A stretch of 40,783 nucleotides of DNA. Source: DATGFK01 sp040007395 (GTDB lineage Bacteria; Chloroflexota; Anaerolineae; Aggregatilineales; UBA2796). Made by a program: the position numbers and the translations under genes. The notes under the pieces are model-generated. The model did not search any database and had not been told where the DNA came from. It worked only from the letters and a program-made list of their open reading frames with translations. Positions 8,803 to 17,440 of the stretch are shown in pieces (within the stretch, counting starts at the first letter, position 1; every line of letters begins with the position of its first letter). Location of the stretch: contig JBDTVG010000047.1 of the NCBI GenBank assembly GCA_040007395.1, forward strand, positions 1 through 40,783, in the 5' to 3' direction.

Positions 8803-10446
8803 ATGACAAATAACGATCCTATCCGTAATCCTTACGATCCACAGCGCCCAACCTCCGATCCTGCGATGTTCTTCGGACGCGAGGATGTTTTTGCTTTCAT
8901 TCGGCAGCAGTTAGTAGCAGGTCGCCGTCCGCAGGGAATGGCAATTATCGGGCAGCGGGGCATTGGCAAAACGTCGGTGCTGTTACAGGTCGCCCATCAG
9001 ATCGAACCACGCTATATCACCGCCTATATCGATCTTGCCGATGTGCGTTTTGAGGAAGTGGGCGGTCTGTATGCAGCGATGGCAGACGCGGCACGCTTGG
9101 CACTTGAAACCGCTGGATTGAGTACCTATCGCCTGCCACCGATCCCTGAAGATCCCGCTGTCGATCTGTTGGCGTGGTTTTCTGAGTCGTATCTCGATGT
9201 GACGCTTTCGGCGTTGCGGAACAATCGCCGCCTGATCTTTCTGTTTGATGAGACTTCAAAACTGCTTGATGCTATTGATCGGCGCGATGTCCCTGAAGAC
9301 TTCGACAACACCCTCAGTTCGCTGATCGCCCGCGATGAACGGATGGCGATCATCTTTGCGGTGGATGCCGATGAAGAACATCGCCTTGAGGGCTTCGGGC
9401 CACTCAACGATCCATTGTTGCACACGCGATTAGGAATGCTTGACGATACCGCCGCCGAAGCCTTGATCCGTATTCCCTCTGCACCGTATTACGAAGTCTA
9501 TCTGGATGCGATTGAAGGCATTCTCGCAATGACCGGGGGGCACCCGTATCTGCTGCATGTGCTCAATGGTTTGCTATGGGAACGTGCCGTCGCACAGGAA
9601 CAATCTGGTCCGGTGACATTAAGTGATGTGAGTGCGGTACTGCGTCAGGCGGTTGACGAGGCCGATCCAGTCTTGCGGTTGATGTGGAGCCGCTCGACTC
9701 CTAATGAACGGCAGGCGCTTTCAGCTTTGACCGTATTGACTGCCGCTAGCAATGGTTCCCCGATCCGCGCCGAGGATGTTCGACAATGGCTGCTACGCGA
9801 AAGCGATCATCCATTGGACGAAACCGCACTCGCAGCGGCGCTGCGTCGCCTTGAATATCGCGAGATCTTGCGTGCGCCAACGAAGGGTACGTATACCTTC
9901 ACTACGGGGTTACAACACCAATGGCTGGTGCTGAACGGCGACGCACCACCGCCCACACCCATCGCCGTACATGCTCGTCCCGCCATACGTCGCTTTGTGA
10001 TCCCTGTCGCCCTGTTGTTAATTTTGGCAGTCGCCGCAGCATTGATTTTGGGGCGGTTAGCAACTACACCGCCTGACGCAGGGGTGGTTGTTTCGCCCAC
10101 TGTGACGCTCGATCAAAATATTGTGGCGACGCAGCAATCCATTGTGGCAACACAAACACACATCGCGGCGATTACCGCTACGTTTACCCCGTCGGCAACA
10201 TTAAGAAATACTGCCGTGCCGACAGTTCAAGGTCAGAATCTAACGATTAGCCCGACCAGTGTGATGATCACCCTAACCTTTACGCCGACTGCCACTTACA
10301 CTAGCAGCGCCACTTTTACACCAACCGCGACTTTTACGATTACCAATACACCGTTCCCATCGGAAACGCCGACAGCGATTCTTTCGATAACGCCGCCACC
10401 GTTCCCGACAGGTCAGATGCGGGCGACTTCTACGCTCAGTCCATAA
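8803..10446 (+). CDS. Membrane-anchored P-loop ATPase (AAA/STAND-like)
   Basis: An ATPase of about 547 residues. It opens with NPYDPQRP...MFFGREDVFAFI, the usual lead-in of ORC/STAND-type ATPases. The Walker A motif is IIGQRGIGKTSVL and the Walker B-like strand is LIFLFDETSKLLD. A winged-helix-like region follows (ALSALTVLTAAS...LRRLEYREIL). A single membrane segment (FVIPVALLLILAVAAALIL) lies about 150 residues from the end, followed by a Thr/Pro/Ser-rich tail, so the ATPase should be cytoplasmic with an external low-complexity tail. Starts at ATG 8791 and ATG 8803 are both possible; 8803 has GGCGAG upstream. Its stop is 4 bases from the end of pepF, which is convergent. Function unknown; signalling or assembly roles are typical of the class. 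Confidence 0.82.
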   Translation: MTNNDPIRNPYDPQRPTSDPAMFFGREDVFAFIRQQLVAGRRPQGMAIIGQRGIGKTSVLLQVAHQIEPRYITAYIDLADVRFEEVGGLYAAMADAARLALETAGLSTYRLPPIPEDPAVDLLAWFSESYLDVTLSALRNNRRLIFLFDETSKLLDAIDRRDVPEDFDNTLSSLIARDERMAIIFAVDADEEHRLEGFGPLNDPLLHTRLGMLDDTAAEALIRIPSAPYYEVYLDAIEGILAMTGGHPYLLHVLNGLLWERAVAQEQSGPVTLSDVSAVLRQAVDEADPVLRLMWSRSTPNERQALSALTVLTAASNGSPIRAEDVRQWLLRESDHPLDETALAAALRRLEYREILRAPTKGTYTFTTGLQHQWLVLNGDAPPPTPIAVHARPAIRRFVIPVALLLILAVAAALILGRLATTPPDAGVVVSPTVTLDQNIVATQQSIVATQTHIAAITATFTPSATLRNTAVPTVQGQNLTISPTSVMITLTFTPTATYTSSATFTPTATFTITNTPFPSETPTAILSITPPPFPTGQMRATSTLSP

Positions 10447-10450
10447 GGAG

Positions 10451-12262
10451 TTAGCCGACGAGTTTTTCCAGACGATCCACCAATGAACTTAGTACAGCAA
10501 AGGTCTGCTCAACAGGTTCGGGCGTGGTTAGGTCTACGCCTGCGCCCTTGAGTACGTCTAGCGGATAAACTGAACCACCGGATTTCAGAAAGTTGAGATA
10601 GTTCTCAACGCTGTTCGGTTTGCCCGTGAGAATACCGTTCGCCAGTGAATGCGCCGCCGAAATTCCCGTCGCGTACTGAAATACATAGAAGTTCGCGTAC
10701 AGGTGCGGAAACTGCGACCATGTAATGCCTACCCGGTCATGGTCCACGACCATCTCATTGCCATATGCTTCGGTGAACAGATCCGCCATGAGGGTGTTCA
10801 GGTCATCGGCAGCGGGGGCTTCGCCACGCTCTACGCGCTCATGGAACTCTAACTCAAAGCGAGCCAGAGTCGGCATGATAAAGAAATAGCGATGGAAGTT
10901 GCTCATGGCCTCTTCGATCACTGCGATCTGGAAAGCTGGCTCAGGCTTCTGCTCCAGCATATACGCTCGTACCATCGCCTGATTGAAATTCGAGGCGACC
11001 TCTGCCACAAAGATCGAATAGTCAGAGGACACGGCAGGTTGATTTTGCCACGTCAAGTAAGAGTGCATCGAGTGTCCGAGTTCATGGGCTAGTGTACTCA
11101 TGCTTTCGAGACTTTCGGTAAAGCTCATCAGAATGAACGGATGAGTTCCCTTCCAACCGCTTGAAAATGCACCGGATCGTTTGCCCTGATTGGGGTAAAT
11201 ATCCACCCAGCGATCTTGTAAGCATCCGCGTCGCAGTATCTCGACATACTCCTTGCCGAGTGGTGCTAACCCTTCCGAGATCCAATCAACGGCTTGCGGG
11301 TAACTGACCTTCGGATCGTCCTGCGTAAGCGGTGCCCAGATGTCATACGGATACAGTTTGTCATAACCCAATGCTTTGCGGCGGATCGCCCAATAGCGAT
11401 GCCAAGTTGGCAAATTGCGTTTAAAAACGTCGATCAGGTTGCGGAATACTGCCACAGGGATGTTGTTCTGGAACAATGCCGACTCCAACGCCGAGGGATA
11501 GCGGCGGGCGCGAGCGCGGAATACATCCTGTTTGACTGCCGATGAGAGGGTACTCGCCAATGTATTTTTGTGGGCGAGATACATATCCGCGTAATTTTCC
11601 CACGCAGTACGGCGACTTTCGCGATCTGGATTGCCTAGTAGACTGTCGATGCTGCCCTGAAATAAGGGCATTTCGTCACCAGCAGTGGACTTTGCCGGAC
11701 GGAAAGTCATATCGGCGTTGGTCAGCATCATCCAGATATTTTCGGCAGAGGCAAACGGATCGATGACCATCCCTAGCACTTCTTCGACCTCGGCTGAACG
11801 CACATGCTGTTGCAACCGGAATAGATTGTCGATGTAATGCCCATAGATGGTAAGGCGCGGTTCTTGGGCTAACCATTGGCGCAATGTGTCCTCACCAATT
11901 GCTAACAATTCTGGATCGGTGAAGGAAGCCGCTGCGAACAGCCGACTATACAGAGCATACGCACGGCTCTCCATGCTTGCGGCAGTCTGATTGTTCGTAT
12001 CGACACTGGCAGACATACTGGCGTAAACAAGCACTTTGCCAACCCGCACGAGCAAGTTATCCCGTGTTTCCAGTGCATCTGCCAACGTCTGGGCGCTTTC
12101 GCTCAGGTGTCCCTTAAATTTTTCGAGGGTAGTCAATGCGTCACCAATGTTTTTGTATTCGGTGTCCCATGCTGCGTCTGAGGCAAAAACACTTGGTGCA
12201 TTCCACGTAAATTCCGCCGGAATCTCCTGACGGGTTTTGGCTTTTACAGCTAACTGTGCCAT
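10451..12262 (-). CDS. pepF: Oligoendopeptidase F (M3 family)
   Basis: A 603-residue cytoplasmic zinc oligopeptidase that degrades short peptides. The zinc motif HELGHSMHSYL lies near residue 393 and is followed by the downstream Glu region (VAEVASNFNQA), as in M3B peptidases. The N-terminal helical region (WDTEYKNIGDALTTLEKFKGHL) and the length match PepF. The ATG at 12262 has a good AGGAG 6 bases upstream. It appears to be a single-gene unit; an inverted-repeat element lies just upstream of its promoter region. Confidence 0.95.
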   Translation of the reverse strand: MAQLAVKAKTRQEIPAEFTWNAPSVFASDAAWDTEYKNIGDALTTLEKFKGHLSESAQTLADALETRDNLLVRVGKVLVYASMSASVDTNNQTAASMESRAYALYSRLFAAASFTDPELLAIGEDTLRQWLAQEPRLTIYGHYIDNLFRLQQHVRSAEVEEVLGMVIDPFASAENIWMMLTNADMTFRPAKSTAGDEMPLFQGSIDSLLGNPDRESRRTAWENYADMYLAHKNTLASTLSSAVKQDVFRARARRYPSALESALFQNNIPVAVFRNLIDVFKRNLPTWHRYWAIRRKALGYDKLYPYDIWAPLTQDDPKVSYPQAVDWISEGLAPLGKEYVEILRRGCLQDRWVDIYPNQGKRSGAFSSGWKGTHPFILMSFTESLESMSTLAHELGHSMHSYLTWQNQPAVSSDYSIFVAEVASNFNQAMVRAYMLEQKPEPAFQIAVIEEAMSNFHRYFFIMPTLARFELEFHERVERGEAPAADDLNTLMADLFTEAYGNEMVVDHDRVGITWSQFPHLYANFYVFQYATGISAAHSLANGILTGKPNSVENYLNFLKSGGSVYPLDVLKGAGVDLTTPEPVEQTFAVLSSLVDRLEKLVG

Positions 12263-12300
12263 CTTACACTCCTGACCATAAAAAATAGTATTGAGAATTG

Positions 12301-12435
12301 TACTGTACGTCTGATGTGGAATCGACTTTTACCGCATGAATAGATAGTTCGCGAATCGCGTTAAACGGACAATTACAAAACCGGATCAAGCTATAGTGCG
12401 GATGGTCAAATTGAATTCACATCAGACGTACTGTA
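12301..12435. repeat. Small element bounded by 18-bp inverted repeats
   Basis: TACTGTACGTCTGATGTG (12301-12318) and its near-perfect reverse complement CACATCAGACGTACTGTA (12418-12435; one mismatch) bound 99 bases with no open frame. The layout is that of a small MITE-like element or a large regulatory stem. It lies in the non-coding stretch 12263-12602 between the pepF start and a disrupted gene stub. Nothing else was recognised in that stretch. Confidence 0.6.
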
Positions 12436-12602
12436 TAAACCCATTGGCAAACAAGCGTTCTACTGAATATTAAGTCTATTGTTTACAGTATGCCAAGAAA
12501 ATAAGCAGATAGTTTTGCTCCCTGTTCTCAATCTTGCGTTTTCACATGATCTACAGTATTGTCGCTCTACTCACTCAAATAATTCTAAAAGCAGGACTTA
12601 TA

Positions 12603-12680
12603 ATGCCTGAACAACAATCCGATAATCCTACAAATTCGGTTTCATGGCCTGACAATCAAAATGACTTGGTTATTCGATAG
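12603..12680 (+). pseudogene. 5' stub of a gene interrupted by the IS1595-type element
   Basis: An ATG at 12603 with AGGA six bases upstream opens a frame of 25 hydrophilic codons (MPEQQSDNPTNSVSWPDNQN...). It ends in a TAG whose last base is the first base of the IS terminal repeat at 12680. The stop is therefore created by the insertion. No convincing continuation was recognised beyond the right end of the element at 13699, so the rest of the gene has probably been lost. Confidence 0.5.
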
Positions 12681-13699
12681 GCTCAATATGGGTTTCAGGG
12701 AGCTACGAGCAAAGAGAGTAAAGCGTGCAGAAGCGCTTTGCCCCGCCGTCTAATATTGTGAGTAAATTCGAAAAATGAGAGGTAAAGCGGTAACTGTTCT
12801 TGGGAGATGCCACGATGGGGACGAAGCCAAGAACGCAGGAGCGACCAAAAGCGCTCCATTGTGTTGACATGGACTTCATGAAAGCCATCGCCATCGTCAT
12901 CACGAGCATATTCAGCTAGACTATGATTAACGGTATGATGGTCATATCCCCACTGCTCCAATCGGTCATAGATCGTGTATTCATCGGTATAAAACGTACT
13001 TCCTTTGACGACGACGCGGGTAATAATGGGGTGGATGGTTTTCTGTTGCACATTCTCTAGCAGGTGAATGACGACCTCCCCACCCCGTTGAATAAGACCG
13101 AACACGGGTGGTTTTTCAGTTTCCAATGGGCCGCGTCCACGTGCCCCTTTCCAGCGTCGTCGGCGTCCTGTGCGTCCCTGCTGCCGTGCGATTTCGGGAT
13201 GGCCTTTGTGACCCGCCACGATATACACTTCATCCGCTTCAACCTCGCCGCTCAGTTGAATCGGCTTTTTTTCGCCACAATCCCTGCTCGCAGTTGGGTA
13301 GTCATCGCCTGGACATTATCTTTATTCAATTCCAGTTCTGCCGCAATCTGCTGATTCGATAGATTCAAGCCCATGAAATACAAGCACAGAACCCATACTC
13401 GCAACGGCTGGTGATGCCCTTCAAAAATCGTCCTGGTTAAATCATCAAACGGGTGGTGACACGCTCCGCACTCATACCGTTGACGATCTGTTTGCCGTTC
13501 ATCGCGCCCCCGCTTGCTTATTTCCACCGAACCGCAATGCGGACACTTTACCCCGTCAGGCCAGCGCATAGCCCGCACCGTTTCGTAACATTTGGCATCA
13601 TCAATCAAGCTCTGGATGTTGATCTTGCTTCTCTTTCCTTGGAACTTTGTTCCTCTTTATTTTAACATCCTCTCACCTCCCTGAAATCCATATTGAGCC
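12680..13699 (-). mobile_element. IS1595-family insertion sequence, nearly complete
   Basis: A 1020-bp element with inverted ends. GGCTCAATATGG...TTTCAGGGAG starts at 12680 and the reverse complement ends at 13699 (CTCCCTGAAATCC...GAGCC). It encodes one transposase split by a frame change. The 8 bases flanking each end do not match, so no target duplication is seen. The left end cuts into the gene stub at 12603. A deleted copy lies at 26982-27526 and a third relic at 29038. Confidence 0.88.
12695..13608 (-). pseudogene. IS1595-family transposase, split by a -1 frame change
   Basis: The first part (13608 down to about 13252) has a zinc ribbon (CPHCG...CGACH) and a helix-turn-helix-like region. 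The second part (to 12695) is the ISXO2-like DDE domain, with FYTDEYTIYDRL and a C-terminal FHEVHVNTMERFWSLLRSWL. The parts join only by a -1 shift at a run of seven A (T7 at 13266-13272 on the plus strand); after the shift the frame reads KKPIQLSGEVEADEVYIVAGHKG. The run is a plausible slippage site, so production of a fusion by programmed or transcriptional slippage is possible. Otherwise it is a one-base inactivating indel. Catalytic residues look intact in both halves. Confidence 0.85.
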
Positions 13700-13872
13700 A
13701 GGTGACAAAATGATAGCAATGATGCGAAGGGTAAGACAAACCCATCAACCGAGGGCGGCATCACGGAATAATTGAAAAGCATCCTTAAAGATGATACGCT
13801 ATGGCATAATGACTGTCGATTCTGGCGTAAATCACATGATCTCAGCGGATGGTATATTAGGGGACAAATAGT

Positions 13873-14418
13873 TTGGCACAAAGTTCAACAGACAACGGTC
13901 CGAACCCACTCATTATCTTTGTCCTTCTCTCTGTCGTGATCGTCGTGTTGGGGATGGTCGGGTTTATCGTGCTGATCGTCGCGAGTACGTCTTCAGCAGG
14001 TGGGTCGCAGTTATTAGGCGATGGGGGGCCGTATAACCTTGCTCAACGGATTGTCCCAGATGACGATACACCACCGAAAGTGCTTTTACCAACACAGATC
14101 GGCACCTTCAAACGTGACATACTGTATGGCGACCTGCAAGATTTCAAAATGACTTATACCAGTGGTGATTACAAGATCAATCTGGAAGGTTCACAAGAGG
14201 TAAATATCTCGGCGGCACAGGCTGCGGTTGCCGATGTATCACGAGTAGTTGGGTTAGGCGCAGCAATCAAGCGCCAATTAAATCAAGATCCCAGCTACTT
14301 TTTGGTCAATAAAGACGGGACAATCCGCTTTTCATGGAGTCATGGACGCTGGTTCTACGACATCAAAGCCAATTCACAGCAGGCTCTCGACGAATTCATG
14401 AAGGGTTTCAAGTATTAA
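13873..14418 (+). CDS. Membrane-anchored protein of unknown function
   Basis: A 181-residue protein with one N-terminal membrane segment (LIIFVLLSVVIVVLGMVGFIVLIVAS, about residues 13-38). It has an extracytoplasmic domain of about 140 residues, beginning after a Gly-rich stretch and ending HGRWFYDIKANSQQALDEFMKGF. The start is a TTG at 13873 with AGGGGAC about 8 bases upstream; no suitable ATG exists before the membrane segment. The next gene overlaps or abuts its stop codon, so the two likely form an operon. I do not recognise the family. Confidence 0.75.
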   Translation: MAQSSTDNGPNPLIIFVLLSVVIVVLGMVGFIVLIVASTSSAGGSQLLGDGGPYNLAQRIVPDDDTPPKVLLPTQIGTFKRDILYGDLQDFKMTYTSGDYKINLEGSQEVNISAAQAAVADVSRVVGLGAAIKRQLNQDPSYFLVNKDGTIRFSWSHGRWFYDIKANSQQALDEFMKGFKY

Positions 14419-14446
14419 AAATCTACGCCGCCATTGGCGCTCTGTC

Positions 14447-15049
14447 TTGATCGGGCTACTCCTGATCGGGTTTGTACTGTATTCAGCCGCGGCCCTGTAT
14501 ATCTACCAATATGGACAGGTTGACCACGCCGCCCCCGCTGACATCATCGTGATTCTGGGAGCAGGTGTCTACCCTGATGGCAAACCTACCGAGGCGCACA
14601 TGCAGCGCACCAAACACGCGGCAGCCTTATACGAACAAGGGTTAGCCCCGTATCTGCTTTGTACAGGCGGCTATCAAACCCCGCGCCATGTCAAATCGGA
14701 AGCGCAAGCCTGTGCCGAAATCCTCATCAGCGTGGGCGTTCCACAATCCGCCATTCTGATGGAGGAGATCAGCCAGAGTACCGAAGAAAACGCGATTGAA
14801 GCGCATAAAGTCATGCTAGCACACAATCTCAAGACCGCTATTGTCACCAGCGATAATTATCATTTGCTGCGCTCGGAAATTCTTTTCCATGCACAAGGTA
14901 TCCCGATCACGCTCAGTCCGGCACAAGCGACGGAAGGCTCCCTGAGGGTAGATCAGGCGATCTATGGCAGCTATCGCGAAGTCGCGGCACTGGTCTGGTA
15001 CGACATAAAAACCGCGTTGCATCTACCCTACACGGAAACGCCCTTTTAA
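14447..15049 (+). CDS. YdcF-family (DUF218) membrane protein
   Basis: A DUF218/YdcF-like protein of about 200 residues. It has an N-terminal membrane anchor (IGLLLIGFVLYSAAALYIYQYG) and the conserved core: DIIVILGAGVYPDGKPT, LLCTGGYQTPRHVKSEAQ, ILMEEISQSTEENAIEA and AIVTSDNYHLLRSEI. Relatives such as SanA and YdcF are linked to envelope integrity; the reaction is not firmly known. TTG 14447 is the first conventional start, but it would drop a basic stretch (NLRRHWRS) expected just before the anchor. An ATT at 14414, which overlaps the upstream stop and has AAGGG 8 bases before it, would include that stretch. The true start is uncertain. Confidence 0.88.
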   Translation: MIGLLLIGFVLYSAAALYIYQYGQVDHAAPADIIVILGAGVYPDGKPTEAHMQRTKHAAALYEQGLAPYLLCTGGYQTPRHVKSEAQACAEILISVGVPQSAILMEEISQSTEENAIEAHKVMLAHNLKTAIVTSDNYHLLRSEILFHAQGIPITLSPAQATEGSLRVDQAIYGSYREVAALVWYDIKTALHLPYTETPF

Positions 15050-15069
15050 CCCCACCAGAATGATCTAAG

Positions 15070-16449
15070 CTAGGCGCTGGTATCCTGCTGATCCAGCAAT
15101 GCCTGCGCGGATTCAGCCGCCAACGATAGCGGCACGATTATTTCATGTTGATCAGCGAGGCGCTTGAGTTTTATCTCGCCGCGTGCGATTTCATCTGGGC
15201 CAAGGATGGCGACCAGCGGTATACCTTTTTTGTCAGCGTAACCGATCTGTTTGCCAAGTTTGGCTTCCTGCATAAACAGTTCGGTATTGATGCCGCCTGC
15301 CCGCAGCACACTGACCAACCCAAGTGCGCCAGATCGCGTCTCGGAGCCAAAGACGGTCACGAGCACATCAACCACTGTACGCTTGAGATCCGCCGGATAG
15401 AGCTTGCGTTTGTCCATGAGCGCCATCAATCGTTCAATGCCCAGACTAACCCCAACAGTGGGCAACGATTCCTTGCGGAACAGGCCGATCAGATCGTCGT
15501 AGCGTCCACCACCTGACACACTGCCAACACGTTCCTCTGGATCGTCGCTGACCAGCACCGTTTCAAAGATTGGCCCAGTATAGTAGCCCAGCCCACGCAC
15601 CATCGAAAAGTCGAGTTCGATAAACTTCTCGTCAACGTGCATGGCCTGTAGAAACTCGAAAAGCTGATCGAGTTCGCGCAAGCCTTCCTGTGCCGCTTCG
15701 ATGCCTGCTAGAGTCGATTGCATCTGGGCAATGGTGGCATGGTCGGCGGTGTAGCCTGTGATTGTCACTGTAGATGGTGCTAAGAGCAGTTGGGCGATCT
15801 TTGCGACGGTATCCTCGGCAATACCACCCTTGATCATCTCATCTTTCACGCCGTCAGCGCCGATCTTGTCCAGCTTGTCGATGCTGCGATATAGGTTGCT
15901 CAGTGCAGCACCCGTTAATCCTGCATATTGACCGATCCCGGTCAACACCTTGCGATTGTTGATCTTGATGCGAAAATCGCTAAAGCCCAACCGCTGAATC
16001 GCCGTTGCTACTAGGCTGATCACTTCGGCATCGGCTTCCATTCCGGCGATACCCACCGTGTCGGCATCGCACTGGTAGAACTCGCGGAAGCGACCTCGCC
16101 CCGGACGTTCCCCACGCCACACGGGGGCGATCTGGAAACGTTTGAAAGGCAAGGTCAATTCCGGCTCATGCTGCGCGAAAGCGCGTGCTAGCGGAACGGT
16201 GAGATCGTAACGCAGGGCTAGTTTTTCTTTTCCAAGCGCGTGCTGTGCATAATAGATCAACCTCTCAGCATCTTCGCCGTATTTGCCCGTAAGAGTCTCT
16301 CGCAGTTCCAATACGGGAGTTTGCAGCGGCTCATAGCCGTAGGTCTGGAAGACTTCGGTCACAATATTGATTACGTATTGGCGGCGCAGTACGTCGGCGG
16401 GCAGAAAGTCACGCATTCCTGACGGAAGCTGGGGCTTAATTTTATTCAC
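15070..16449 (-). CDS. hisS: Histidyl-tRNA synthetase
   Basis: A class II aminoacyl-tRNA synthetase charging tRNA-His, 459 residues. Motif 1 lies after the N-terminal PSGMRDFLP. Motif 2 is in VWRGERPGRGRFREFYQCDAD, and the histidine-specific motif is RGLGYYTGPIFE near residue 285. The C-terminal anticodon-binding domain (VDVLVTVFGSE...) is present, so it is full length. The GTG start at 16449 has AGGGAG 6 bases upstream. It is convergent with the YdcF-like gene, with a 20-base gap. Confidence 0.96.
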   Translation of the reverse strand: MNKIKPQLPSGMRDFLPADVLRRQYVINIVTEVFQTYGYEPLQTPVLELRETLTGKYGEDAERLIYYAQHALGKEKLALRYDLTVPLARAFAQHEPELTLPFKRFQIAPVWRGERPGRGRFREFYQCDADTVGIAGMEADAEVISLVATAIQRLGFSDFRIKINNRKVLTGIGQYAGLTGAALSNLYRSIDKLDKIGADGVKDEMIKGGIAEDTVAKIAQLLLAPSTVTITGYTADHATIAQMQSTLAGIEAAQEGLRELDQLFEFLQAMHVDEKFIELDFSMVRGLGYYTGPIFETVLVSDDPEERVGSVSGGGRYDDLIGLFRKESLPTVGVSLGIERLMALMDKRKLYPADLKRTVVDVLVTVFGSETRSGALGLVSVLRAGGINTELFMQEAKLGKQIGYADKKGIPLVAILGPDEIARGEIKLKRLADQHEIIVPLSLAAESAQALLDQQDTSA

Positions 16450-16484
16450 GATGTCTCCCTGAGACTTAAAACAAAAGGCAGCAG

Positions 16485-16504
16485 TGTACAGTACAGATTG
16501 TACA
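16485..16504. promoter_or_regulatory. Possible operator upstream of hisS
   Basis: TGTACA occurs at 16485-16490 and again at 16499-16504, with a third overlapping GTACA between. The site is 36 bases upstream of the hisS start. Each TGTACA is a self-complementary hexamer, as seen in some repressor sites. No regulator is identified and chance is possible. Confidence 0.2.
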
Positions 16505-16548
16505 ACATGCCGCCTATTGATCCAGATTAAACTAGGGTGCGCCTTAGT

Positions 16549-17085
16549 CTATTCGTGCGTTTCCTTGACCCACTCCCCACTTGGTAGTTTTTCGCCCGCC
16601 CGAATTGCCACCTTCAGCCGATTCTCGGCAGGAGGAATCGGGCAGTTCCATTGGTCGCCGTACACACAATACGGATTGTAGGCGACGTTGAAGTCCAAAT
16701 GAATTTTTCCGTCAGGTGAGCGCTCCACGTCCAGATAGCGTCCGCCGCTATAAGTTTCTGTGCCACTCGTTGAATCTGTGAATGGAACAAAGAAAGCGGG
16801 TTGACCGGGGGTGAAGTACAGAGAAAGCTGTACTTCCTGTCCATCTACGGTAAATACGGCACGTCCCCAACGCTGGTAAGATCGCACTTCACCTTTGCTG
16901 GTCTGCATTTGAACATGCCGTTGATCGGCGTAAGGTTCTGGCTTGAGTTCAAAAGCCAGCGCCGGGTTGGGATCAAAATAGTTTAACCCAGTAAAGTTGA
17001 CCTGCTGCTGCGGTAACAGCGGCGAGTATTGGCTTTTCTTGAAAAAATCGTCCTTCTGTTGTCGCACCGTGATGATCTGATTCAT
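16549..17085 (-). CDS. DUF1684-family protein
   Basis: A 178-residue protein matching the DUF1684 pattern. It starts with a QQKDDFFK segment and SPLLPQQ, followed by a beta-rich core (YQRWGRAVFTVDGQEVQLSLY). It ends with the signature GGRYLDVE, DFNVAYNPYCVYGDQWNCPIPPAENRL. The conserved Asp-Phe-Asn and Tyr-Cys residues of that signature are retained. No signal peptide. The biochemical function of the family is not established. It is a single gene, preceded by a long AT-rich region that probably holds its promoter. Confidence 0.88.
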   Translation of the reverse strand: MNQIITVRQQKDDFFKKSQYSPLLPQQQVNFTGLNYFDPNPALAFELKPEPYADQRHVQMQTSKGEVRSYQRWGRAVFTVDGQEVQLSLYFTPGQPAFFVPFTDSTSGTETYSGGRYLDVERSPDGKIHLDFNVAYNPYCVYGDQWNCPIPPAENRLKVAIRAGEKLPSGEWVKETHE

Positions 17086-17409
17086 CAGAGATTCCTTTCA
17101 GAACTTATCCGGTTTAGCGTGAAACTCTGATGCAGTGGAGCAAAGCAACCTTACGATCTCTCCGGCTATAACGCCAATATTGTTTGAGGCAATCTTTTTC
17201 TATTAAGGTATGCTAACATAACCGCCAATAATTTTTAACGAAATTCTATAAAGAATTGATGTGAAAGAAATCATTAACTATAAATAATTGAGTTCTAAAT
17301 GTTATTTAGTCGTAACCCCCTTGCCAAAACCTTAATTTTGCCTTACACTTCCTTTCATAAATAGTTTAAAAAAAGTAATCAATTTCCCAAATTAATACAC
17401 TTATAGTTA
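17086..17409. other. AT-rich non-coding region
   Basis: Non-coding stretch of 324 bases, strongly AT-rich from about 17190. It contains many short A and T runs and no open frame I would support. It should hold the promoter of the DUF1684 gene; no specific element was recognised. Confidence 0.5.
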
Positions 17410-17437
17410 AAAACGCCCACTGAGAAGTGGGCGTTTT
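17410..17437 (-). terminator. Rho-independent terminator of the methyltransferase gene
   Basis: The arms AAAACGCCCACT (17410-17421) and AGTGGGCGTTTT (17426-17437) form a 12-bp stem with a 4-base loop. On the minus strand it lies right after the methyltransferase stop and ends in a T run. It is symmetrical and could work in both directions. Confidence 0.88.
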
Positions 17438-17440
17438 GTT

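Noticed and set aside
13700..13872. Continuation of the gene stub beyond the IS element
   Set aside because: The frame after 13699 gives a low-complexity basic peptide with no link to the 25-residue stub and no conserved feature.
16450..16548. T-box leader upstream of hisS
   Set aside because: The leader is under 100 bases and no T-box conserved core or terminator/antiterminator pair was seen.
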